Shown here piece after piece: positions 17,861 to 24,855 of a DNA stretch of 64,000 bases (its first letter is position 1; the number at the start of each line of letters is the position of its first letter). The notes below the pieces were generated by a model. It did no database searches. It was not told the origin of the DNA and was given only the letters and a program-made list of their open reading frames with translations. The stretch lies in assembly GCA_963704295.1 (NCBI GenBank), contig OY969884.1, positions 2,294,001 through 2,358,000 of the forward strand, in the 5' to 3' direction. The stretch comes from JACCVL01 sp963704295 (GTDB taxonomy: Bacteria; Actinomycetota; Actinomycetes; Propionibacteriales; Nocardioidaceae). Made by a program: the position numbers and the translations under genes.

Positions 17861-18582
17861 CCGCGATCGGCACCGCGCTCGACGCCGGCGCCGGCACCGG
17901 TGGAGTGACCGAGCTGGACTGCGCCTCGCGCACGACGCGCGAGGTCAACGAGGCACTGCGCCAGCTGCCCACGGGATCTCGGGTGCGCATCGCGAACCCG
18001 CGTGGCCGGCACAACCTGGCGGTCGGGCTCATGCACCACCTCGACATCGAGATCGACGGCCATGCCGGCTACTTCATCGGCGGCCTCTGCGACGGCCCGG
18101 ACATCACGGTGAACGGCTTCGTCGGCTGGTCCCTGGCCGAGAACCTGATGTCGGGAACGGTCCGGGTCCGCGGCAATGCCTCCGAGTGCTGCGGTGCCAC
18201 CAGCCACGGCGGCACCGTCATCGTGCACGGCGACACCTCCTCGCGGGCCGGGATCTCGCTCAAGGGCGGCGAGCTGGCCATCGGCGGCGACGTCGGGCAC
18301 ATGAGCGGGTTCATGGCCCAGGCGGGGACGATCCTCGTCGGCGGTGACGCGGGGCACGCCTTGGGAGACTCGCTTTACGAGGCGGTCATCTACGTCGCCG
18401 GGCGGATCGCCTCCCTGGGGGCGGACGCGCAGGTCGAGGACCTCACCGCGGCCGACGTCGAGAAGGTCCGCTCGCTCGCGGAGCTCGCCGGCTTCGACCA
18501 CATCTCGCCCGAGAACGTCACCCGGGTCGCCTCGGCGAAGCAGCTGTACAACTTCGACGCGCTGAGGGAGCAGAAGTACTGA
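17848..18582 (+). CDS. mgsB: glutamate synthase alpha-subunit C-terminal (GXGXG) domain protein (MgsB/GlxC type)
   Basis: 244 residues from ATG 17848 (GGGAGAGA ribosome site); GTG 17857 is an alternative that would give a 4-bp overlap. It folds as the right-handed beta-helix of the GltB C-terminus: repeated G-x-x-G turns such as GHAGYFIGGLCDGPDITVNG, GTVRVRGNASECCGA, GGTVIVHGDTSSRAGI, GDVGHMSGFMAQAGTILVGGDAG. It is the structural subunit between glutaminase and FMN subunits; the following gene starts with a TGATG overlap. Identified by fold and by its place between mgsA- and mgsC-like genes. Confidence 0.87.
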   Translation: MGPVTAIGTALDAGAGTGGVTELDCASRTTREVNEALRQLPTGSRVRIANPRGRHNLAVGLMHHLDIEIDGHAGYFIGGLCDGPDITVNGFVGWSLAENLMSGTVRVRGNASECCGATSHGGTVIVHGDTSSRAGISLKGGELAIGGDVGHMSGFMAQAGTILVGGDAGHALGDSLYEAVIYVAGRIASLGADAQVEDLTAADVEKVRSLAELAGFDHISPENVTRVASAKQLYNFDALREQKY

Positions 18583-19970
18583 TGTCGCTCGACGCCCACG
18601 ATCTCCCCGCGCTGGAGGTGCCCCCGGTCCTGGGGGAGCACCTGCGACCCAGCGCGAGCTTCCCGCCGGAGGTGATCGCGCAGGTCCACGAGATGGCGCG
18701 AACCGGTCGCTACGAGATCCGCGGCGGGGGTGGGAAGCGGAGGGTCCCGTCCTTCGACGACCTCACGTTCCTCCCCGCCTCCGCCTCCCGGTACCCGCTC
18801 GAGGGCTACCGCGAGCGCTGCGACACCCAGACCGTGCTGGGCACCCGGTTCAGCGAGAACCCGCTGGTGCTGGACATCCCGATCACCATCGCCGGCATGA
18901 GCTTCGGGGCGCTCTCCGCGACGGCCAAGGAGTCCCTCGGTCGCGCCGCCACTGCCATGGGCACCTCCACCACCACGGGCGACGGTGGCATGACCGAGGA
19001 GGAGCGGCAGGCTTCCTCTCGGCTGGTCTACCAGTGCCTGCCGTCACGCTATGGCTTCAACCCCGCCGACGTACGCCGCGCAGACGCGATCGAGGTCGTG
19101 GTGGGGCAGGGGGCCAAGCCCGGTGGCGGCGGCATGCTGCTGGGCCAGAAGGTGAGCGAGCGGGTGGCCGCGATGCGCACCCTGCCGGCCGGCATCGACC
19201 AGCGGTCCGCCAGCCGGCATCCCGACTGGACGGGGCCGGACGACCTGCGGATCAAGATCGAGGAGCTGCGCGAGGCCACCCAGTGGCAGGTCCCCATCTA
19301 CGTGAAGGTGGGGGCCACCCGGGTCACCAACGACGTGAAGCTGGCGGTCGCTGCGGGTGCGGACGTGGTGGTCGTCGACGGCATGGTGGGCGGCACGGCC
19401 GCCTCCCAGGACGTGTTCATGGAGCACGCCGGCATCCCGACCCTGCCCGCGGTCAGGCTGGCGGCGGAGGCGCTGCGCGACGTCGGCATGGACGGCACCG
19501 TCCAGCTGATCGTCTCCGGCGGCATCCGCACCGGCGCCGACGTGGCCAAGGCGCTGGCACTGGGCGCGGACGCCGTCTCGATCGGCATGGCCTCGCTGGT
19601 CGCCCTGGGCTGCAACTCAGCCTCCGCGCTGATCGACGGGCGCGAGGTCGACGTCACCGACGACTACGCCAGGCTCGGCACCGCGCCCGGCTACTGCCAC
19701 CACATGCAGACCGGCCGGTGTCCGGTGGGCATCAGCACCCAGGACCCCGAGCTGGAGCGCCGGCTCGACCCGGAGGTCGGAGCCCGGCGGGTCACGAACT
19801 ACCTGAAGACCCTTGTCATGGAGGTCACCACCCTGGCCCGGGCCTGCGGCAAGTCGAACGTGCACAATCTCGAGCCCGAGGACCTCGCTGCGCTGAGCAT
19901 CGAGGCGGCTGCCATGGCCGGCGTGCCTCTGGCCGGAACGAGCTGGATCCCGGGACGAGAGAGGAGCTAG
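18582..19970 (+). CDS. mgsC: FMN-binding glutamate-synthase domain protein (MgsC/GlxD type)
   Basis: 462 residues, TGATG-coupled to the upstream gene. FMN-dependent glutamate synthase barrel: PITIAGMSFGALSATAKESLGRAA near 105-125, GQGAKPGGGGMLLGQKV, PIYVKVGATRVTNDVKLAVAAGADVVVVDGMVGGTAAS, GGIRTGADVAKALALGADAVSIG, and the Cys pair CHHMQTGRCPVGISTQ that in this family helps hold an Fe-S cluster. Predicted catalytic subunit of N-methylglutamate synthase: 2-oxoglutarate plus methylamine (from gamma-glutamylmethylamide) to N-methylglutamate. It is also compatible with GlxD of unknown substrate. Confidence 0.88.
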   Translation: MSLDAHDLPALEVPPVLGEHLRPSASFPPEVIAQVHEMARTGRYEIRGGGGKRRVPSFDDLTFLPASASRYPLEGYRERCDTQTVLGTRFSENPLVLDIPITIAGMSFGALSATAKESLGRAATAMGTSTTTGDGGMTEEERQASSRLVYQCLPSRYGFNPADVRRADAIEVVVGQGAKPGGGGMLLGQKVSERVAAMRTLPAGIDQRSASRHPDWTGPDDLRIKIEELREATQWQVPIYVKVGATRVTNDVKLAVAAGADVVVVDGMVGGTAASQDVFMEHAGIPTLPAVRLAAEALRDVGMDGTVQLIVSGGIRTGADVAKALALGADAVSIGMASLVALGCNSASALIDGREVDVTDDYARLGTAPGYCHHMQTGRCPVGISTQDPELERRLDPEVGARRVTNYLKTLVMEVTTLARACGKSNVHNLEPEDLAALSIEAAAMAGVPLAGTSWIPGRERS

Positions 19971-19977
19971 ACACAAG

Positions 19978-21348
19978 ATGACGCAGGCCCTGGAGGAGCA
20001 GCGCAACTGGCTGCGAGAGCGAGCAGAAGCCGACGGCATCAGGTTCTTCCTGGCGATGTTCGTCGACATGCACGGCAAGCCATGCGCCAAGATGGTGCCG
20101 GCGTCCTTCCTGGAGGGCCTGCTCGACGACGGTGCCGGTTTCGCCGGCTTCGCGGTCGGGGACATGGGGCAGTCGCCCGCCGACCCCGACCTGATGGCGG
20201 TCCCCGACCCCCGGTCGTACATGCGGCTGCCCTGGAAGCCGGAGGTCGCCGTGCTGCACTGCGACCCGCACGTCGACGGCGAGCCCTGGCCCTACGCGCC
20301 GCGGGTGATCTTGCGCCGGCTCCTCGAGGACGCGCGCGAGCAGCACGGCGTGGTGTTCAAGACCGGCGTGGAGGCCGAGTACATCCTGGTCCGCCGGACC
20401 GCGGACGGCGGGATCGAGGTGGCGGACCCGCTCGACACCAGCACCAAGCCCTGTTACGAGGCCAAGGGCCTGACCCGGATGTGGGACCACCTGGCGCGCG
20501 TCTCCGAGTACGTCAACGAGCTCGGCTGGGGCAACTACGCCAACGACCACGAGGACGCCTGCGGCCAGTTCGAGCAGAACTTCACCTACGACGAGGCCCT
20601 GATCACGGCGGACCGGACGATCTTCTTCCGGTACATGGTGCACATGCTGGCGCACGAGGCGGGCATGACCGCCACCTTCATGGCCAAGCCGTTCAGTCAC
20701 CTGACCGGCAACGGGCTGCACACGCACATGAGCCTGTGGTCCACCGACGACGAGCCGCTCTTCGAGGGGGACGACGACCCGCACGGGCTCGGCTTGAGCA
20801 CCATGGGCCGGCAGTTCCTCGCCGGCCAGCTCGAGCACGGCCGGGCCATGGCGTCGCTGATCTGTCCCACGGTCAACTCCTACAAGCGGATTGGGGTCGG
20901 CGCACCCACCTCGGGAGCGACCTGGGCGCCGGGCTACGTCTCCTACGGCGGCAACAACCGCACCGTCATGCTGCGGGTCCCCGAGGGTGGTCAGATCGAG
21001 CACCGCGGGGTCTGTGGCTCGGCCAACCCCTACCTGTCGACGGCAGCCATCTTCGCCGCCGGCATGGACGGCATCGCACGGGGTCTCGAGCCCGGCGCGC
21101 CGGTCAACAGTGACCTGTTCGCCGTGGACGACTCGGCCATCGACGAGATGGGCATCCAGCGATTCCCCGGGACGCTGGCCGAGGCCGTGTCCCTGCTGCC
21201 GGACGACGACGTGTTGCGCGCCGCCTTCGGCAAAGTCAAGGACGGCGGCTACGTGGACTACTACGCGCGGGTCAAGGCGGCGGAGTTCGCCGAGTACCAC
21301 TCCGCCGTCGCGGCATGGGAGATCGAGAGGTACCTGACGCTGTTCTGA
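19978..21348 (+). CDS. gmaS: GlnT/GMAS-type glutamine synthetase family protein, probable gamma-glutamylmethylamide synthetase
   Basis: 456 residues, seven bases after mgsC. It belongs to the glutamine-synthetase superfamily: metal site VEAEYILVRR, AKPFSHLTGNGLHTHMSLW (the GNG-x-H-x-H-xS box), CPTVNSYKRIGVGAPTSGATWAPGYVSYGGNNRTVMLRVPEGGQIEHRGVCGSANPYL. Length and local motifs fit the GlnT/GMAS branch rather than housekeeping GlnA. In the N-methylglutamate pathway GMAS ligates methylamine to glutamate with ATP. Its position directly after mgsABC-like genes and before an amine-type permease supports that role; a generic gamma-glutamylamine ligase is the main alternative. Confidence 0.82.
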   Translation: MTQALEEQRNWLRERAEADGIRFFLAMFVDMHGKPCAKMVPASFLEGLLDDGAGFAGFAVGDMGQSPADPDLMAVPDPRSYMRLPWKPEVAVLHCDPHVDGEPWPYAPRVILRRLLEDAREQHGVVFKTGVEAEYILVRRTADGGIEVADPLDTSTKPCYEAKGLTRMWDHLARVSEYVNELGWGNYANDHEDACGQFEQNFTYDEALITADRTIFFRYMVHMLAHEAGMTATFMAKPFSHLTGNGLHTHMSLWSTDDEPLFEGDDDPHGLGLSTMGRQFLAGQLEHGRAMASLICPTVNSYKRIGVGAPTSGATWAPGYVSYGGNNRTVMLRVPEGGQIEHRGVCGSANPYLSTAAIFAAGMDGIARGLEPGAPVNSDLFAVDDSAIDEMGIQRFPGTLAEAVSLLPDDDVLRAAFGKVKDGGYVDYYARVKAAEFAEYHSAVAAWEIERYLTLF

Positions 21349-21392
21349 GAAGAGCCCCGCCGGGCACTCGCAGGGTTACCTGAGGAGAGATC

Positions 21393-21713
21393 GTGGAACG
21401 GAACCCAACACTGCAGCAGCGCATCGACACGATGCTCAAACGAGACGTCCTCGCGGGGGTGATCTTCGCCGCGGTGATGTGGGTGACGCTCATCTTCGTC
21501 CTCGTCGTGACCGTTCGCGTGGTCGACTCCGCCTCCGTCACCTGGGTCCTGGTGGGGTCGGCCGCCGTCCTCGGCCTGTTCAACACCGCCTCCCTGATGT
21601 CGATGATCAGTCGCTACAAGCAGGAGCGGCAGCACGTGTACGGCGAGGACATCGCCCATCTCGACGCGCAACGTTCCCTCCAGCAGGCCAGGACGGGGGC
21701 GAGCGGTCGATGA
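21393..21713 (+). CDS. small two-helix membrane protein of the methylamine-type locus
   Basis: 106 residues from GTG 21393, with GAGGAGA just upstream. After a short cytoplasmic helix (LQQRIDTMLKRDV) come two hydrophobic segments, VIFAAVMWVTLIFVLVVTVRVV and WVLVGSAAVLGLFNTASLMSMI, then a charged tail. No known family recognised. It overlaps the next gene by 4 bp (ATGA) and is first of three small membrane genes leading into an APC permease, so it is likely an accessory of that transporter or of a membrane-bound part of the pathway. Confidence 0.75.
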   Translation: MERNPTLQQRIDTMLKRDVLAGVIFAAVMWVTLIFVLVVTVRVVDSASVTWVLVGSAAVLGLFNTASLMSMISRYKQERQHVYGEDIAHLDAQRSLQQARTGASGR

Positions 21714-22135
21714 GCACCACGCGCCCCGTCCTCCCGACCCAGTCGCGGGGCAGTCAGATGGCCGATGCGGCCTTCCTGGTGGCCCTGCTGTTCGTCACGC
21801 TGTTCGTGACCACCTACGTCTTCGCCGACGAGGCCAGCTCCACCAGTGAGACCAGCAGCGAAGTGACCCCCATCGACCAGCTGCCGATCACGGGTGCCGA
21901 GAAGGAGCAGTTCCTCGAGATGGAGGAGCTGGAGATGGTCGATGCCGAGACGGTCGGCGCCTCGGTCGAGGCGAACGCCCCCAGCTCCGACAAGTACACG
22001 TTCAGCTGGGCCGCGCTGGGTGGCACGATCCTGCTCGCGCTGGCCTACCTGGTGTTCGTCTATGCGATGTCGTTCAAGGAGTACCGGGAAGTTGTCAAGG
22101 CGAAGTTCGGGCCGCCGGAGAGGGGCCGGGTATGA
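21710..22135 (+). CDS. small bitopic membrane protein with acidic external loop
   Basis: 141 residues from ATG 21710, 4-bp overlap with both neighbours. An N-terminal hydrophobic helix (ADAAFLVALLFVTLFVTTYVFA) is followed by ~70 polar, acidic residues (EASSTSETSSEV, EKEQFLEMEELEMVDAE) and a second helix (FSWAALGGTILLALAYLVFVYAM), then a short basic end. The topology suggests a loop outside the membrane between two helices. I know no family for it. Translational coupling on both sides says it is needed in fixed ratio with the two other small proteins and the permease. Confidence 0.75.
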   Translation: MSTTRPVLPTQSRGSQMADAAFLVALLFVTLFVTTYVFADEASSTSETSSEVTPIDQLPITGAEKEQFLEMEELEMVDAETVGASVEANAPSSDKYTFSWAALGGTILLALAYLVFVYAMSFKEYREVVKAKFGPPERGRV

Positions 22136-22323
22136 CCGCGTGGAACCTGTTGGAGCTGCTGGCCTGGGTGCTCAGCGCCGTCATCGCAGCGTGGCTGGTC
22201 TACGACGCCGTGATGACGTCTCGGCGCTACAGCGAGGAGTTCCTCACCCACACCATCGAGGACCTCGGGGACGCTGACTTCACCGACTACGACGGTCCGG
22301 ACGTGAAGGGGGCACGGCCATGA
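22132..22323 (+). CDS. 63-residue single-helix membrane protein
   Basis: ATG 22132 overlaps the previous stop, and its own stop overlaps the permease start (ATGA both times). One N-terminal membrane helix (NLLELLAWVLSAVIAAWLVYDAVM) and an acidic cytoplasmic tail (EDLGDADFTDYDGPDV). Too short for homology-based naming. The placement, immediately before and coupled to the permease, resembles small regulatory or stabilising subunits of transporters, but this is inference. Confidence 0.72.
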   Translation: MTAWNLLELLAWVLSAVIAAWLVYDAVMTSRRYSEEFLTHTIEDLGDADFTDYDGPDVKGARP

Positions 22324-23747
22324 CCCAGTCCGTTCCTGCCGAGCAGACCGAGGCACTCACCCTGAGGAAGGTCCTGGGGCCCATCCACATCTGGGGTCTC
22401 GGGGTCGGGATCGTCCTCGTGGGCGAGTTCATGGGGTGGAACTTCGCGGTCGAGAAGGGCGGCGTGTACGGCGCCCTCATCGCCTGCTGGGTGATCGGCC
22501 TGCTCTACACCTGCATCGTGATGATCAACTCCGAGGTGGCCTCGGCCATCCCCGCCGCCGGCGGTCAGTACTCCCAGGCCAAGCACACGGTGGGGCCGCT
22601 GATGGCCTTCAACGTGGGGCTCTACCTGACGATGGCCTACACCATGCTGGAGGCGGCCAACGCCAACGTGCTGGGCTACCTGCTCACCACCATGTCGCGG
22701 CTGCTGGGCAACGAGGAGGAGCTGAGCGCCTACCCCTTCGCGATCCTGGCGATCCTGCTGTTGGCCCTGCTCAACTACCGGGGCGTGCTGGCGACACTGT
22801 CGGTGAACTTCGTGATCACGGCGTTCGCCTTCCTCACCATCGTGGCCCTGTTCGTCGGCATCCAGGGCTGGAACCCGGGGGCCGCCAGCGAGTTCAACGA
22901 GCTGGCCTCCTCGATGGACTCCGGCCTGCCGTACGGATGGATCGGCGTCGTTGCCGCCTTCCAGTTCGGCATGTGGTACTACCTCGGCATCGAGGGCACC
23001 GCGCAGGCCGCCGAAGAGTGTCGCTCCCCGAGCCGGTCCATCCCGCTGGGCAGCCTGGCCGGGATCATGACGCTCATCATCGCCGCCACGATCACCTGGT
23101 ACGTCTGCGTCGCGCTGCTGCCCTGGCAGTACCTCGGCACCGCCATCACCCCGCTGTTCGACGCCGCCCAGCTCACCGACAGCGGGCTGCTGGTGTGGGT
23201 GCTGATGCTGGGGACGATGGCGGCCACCCTCGCCTCGGCGAACGGCTGCATCAACGACGCCTCGCGGGCGTGGTTCGCCATGGCCCGGGACCGGTACCTC
23301 CCCGAGTGGTTCGGTGCCGTGCACCCGACCTACCGCACGCCGTTCCGGTCGGTGCTGTTCCTGGTGCCGGTGGCGATCGCGTTCGCGATCCTGCCGTTGC
23401 TGCTGAACACCCCGACACTGCTGGCGACGGTGATCACGTTCTCGATCCTGTCCGGCCTGCTGACCTACATGTTCATGGTGGTCAACATGCTGCGGTTCCG
23501 GCAGCTGTGGCCGATCGGGTCGATCCACCGGGCCTACACGCTGCCGGTGCACCCGCTGCCGGCGCTGGTGCTGGCGCTGCTGTCCGCGATGGTGTTCTTC
23601 GCGACCTTCCTCGGGTACGGCAGCACCCTGTGGTCGATCCTGGTGTTCTACCTGCTGGCGTCGGTGTGGTTCGTCGTGCGGCGGTTCAAGTACGTCGACC
23701 GGGACTCCCAGTTCACCGCACCGCTCCCGCGGCCGCGCGGATACTGA
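22320..23747 (+). CDS. APC superfamily amino acid/amine permease
   Basis: 475 residues, about 12 membrane helices. The first helix carries an APC-type glycine-rich break (HIWGLGVGIVLVGEFMGWNFAV), followed by EVASAIPAAGGQYSQAKHTVGPLMAFNVGLYL and the loop EGTAQAAEECRSPSRSIPLG, which resembles ethanolamine/amine (EAT-like) permeases. Coupled to three small membrane proteins upstream and downstream of gmaS-type genes, it probably imports the nitrogenous substrate (methylamine, N-methylated amino acid or related amine). Confidence 0.88.
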   Translation: MTQSVPAEQTEALTLRKVLGPIHIWGLGVGIVLVGEFMGWNFAVEKGGVYGALIACWVIGLLYTCIVMINSEVASAIPAAGGQYSQAKHTVGPLMAFNVGLYLTMAYTMLEAANANVLGYLLTTMSRLLGNEEELSAYPFAILAILLLALLNYRGVLATLSVNFVITAFAFLTIVALFVGIQGWNPGAASEFNELASSMDSGLPYGWIGVVAAFQFGMWYYLGIEGTAQAAEECRSPSRSIPLGSLAGIMTLIIAATITWYVCVALLPWQYLGTAITPLFDAAQLTDSGLLVWVLMLGTMAATLASANGCINDASRAWFAMARDRYLPEWFGAVHPTYRTPFRSVLFLVPVAIAFAILPLLLNTPTLLATVITFSILSGLLTYMFMVVNMLRFRQLWPIGSIHRAYTLPVHPLPALVLALLSAMVFFATFLGYGSTLWSILVFYLLASVWFVVRRFKYVDRDSQFTAPLPRPRGY

Positions 23748-23759
23748 GTCGGCCCTGGC

Positions 23760-24446
23760 GTGTCGACGTTCGGACTGCTTCTTCTCGCCGGGTGCGGCGC
23801 GGTGATCCTCGCCGTGCTGCACCATCGGCACGTCGCGCGGGTGCGTGCCGACCGCGGCAGTCTGTTCGACAGCTGCTCGGCGGTCCTCACAGACGCTCGG
23901 GTGCTGAGGCGTGGGCTGGACTTCCCGGTCCTGTCCGGCCGCTGGGGAGCCGTCCCGGTCCGGGTGGAGCCGGTGGTCGACACGCTCAGCATGCGCACGG
24001 TGCCGGTGCTCTGGCTGGTGGCCACCATCGGCCTGCCTCGGCCGGTGGCAGCGCGGCTGTCGGTGCTGGCCCGCACCTGCGGCACCGAGTTCTACTCCCG
24101 GCACGACGAGGCGGGGGCACCCGTACAGCTCGGACCGGCTTGGCCGGGGAGCCTCGCCGTGCGCTCCGACGAGCCGGAGGAACTGGCGCGGCAGACCGAT
24201 CTGCTGGACCGGCTCGCCGGGTTCATGGCGGACGGGCAGGTGAAACAAGTCGCGCTGTCGGGTGCGACCGCCCGGGTGGTGTGGCGCTGTGCCGGGGCCG
24301 CGTCGAGCACCTATCGGGTGACCCGGCGGGTGGACCTGACCGGCGTTCGCGCCGACCCGGTGGCGCTCGGTGAGGTCCTCGACACCGTGCTCGACTTGGC
24401 GGCCATGGCCGGAGGGCTGACCGAGGTCGAGGACGTGGCGCGATGA
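23760..24446 (+). CDS. hypothetical protein with N-terminal membrane anchor
   Basis: 228 residues from GTG 23760, 12 bases after the permease. One N-terminal hydrophobic helix (FGLLLLAGCGAVILAVLHH), then a soluble alpha/beta domain with no recognised motif; its style (short strands, LDFPVLSGRWGAVPVRVEPVVDTLSMRTVPVLWL) recalls DUF-type proteins that bind a partner at the inner face of the membrane. Overlaps the next gene by 4 bp. Probably the tail of the long mgs-gmaS-permease transcript. Confidence 0.65.
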   Translation: MSTFGLLLLAGCGAVILAVLHHRHVARVRADRGSLFDSCSAVLTDARVLRRGLDFPVLSGRWGAVPVRVEPVVDTLSMRTVPVLWLVATIGLPRPVAARLSVLARTCGTEFYSRHDEAGAPVQLGPAWPGSLAVRSDEPEELARQTDLLDRLAGFMADGQVKQVALSGATARVVWRCAGAASSTYRVTRRVDLTGVRADPVALGEVLDTVLDLAAMAGGLTEVEDVAR

Positions 24447-24709
24447 GGACGCCGCCCTCTCCCTGGCTCGTGCTCGTGGTCGCGGTGGTGCTGCCCGGCA
24501 TGGGTCAGGTGCTCAACGGCTACGCCAAGCGCGGGCTGGTGATGGTCTTCTACATGCTGCTGCTGGGTGCGGTGACGGCGACTCTCGCGGAACCGGGCAC
24601 CTCGACCGTCGGGATGCTGGCGGGCGGGTTGTTCGTCTACGCGATCAGCGTGATGGATGCCTATCGCGTCGCCGCGCTGCGCCGCCAGGGGGCGGTGCTG
24701 CCGGCGTAG
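24443..24709 (+). CDS. small membrane protein
   Basis: 88 residues, ATGA overlap with the preceding gene. Two to three hydrophobic segments (WLVLVVAVVLPGMGQVLNGY, GLVMVFYMLLLGAVTATL, GMLAGGLFVYAISVMDAYRVA). The PGMGQVLNGYAKRG motif resembles TM2/DUF5683-type small membrane proteins of unknown function. No further gene follows on this strand until the SARP regulator. Confidence 0.65.
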   Translation: MRTPPSPWLVLVVAVVLPGMGQVLNGYAKRGLVMVFYMLLLGAVTATLAEPGTSTVGMLAGGLFVYAISVMDAYRVAALRRQGAVLPA

Positions 24710-24855
24710 ATCGCGCTCCCCGGTGATCAAGTCGCTGGCCGCTGGCCGCTTGCCGCTGGCCGCTGGGTTGCTCGGCGGCCCTCGGCGTCGCATCGACCCA
24801 GCTACCGGTCAGGCACGCCCTCAGGATGGTGGCCGGATCGTGCCACCATGTCCCG

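Noticed and set aside
16943..21348. Housekeeping glutamate synthase and glutamine synthetase (gltB/glnA)
   Set aside because: The amidotransferase, beta helix and FMN parts are separate small genes and the ligase is of GlnT/GMAS type, unlike GltB or GlnA.
24720..24775. Short CTGGCCG repeats after the 88-residue gene
   Set aside because: Irregular units with no dyad; probably chance in GC-rich spacer.
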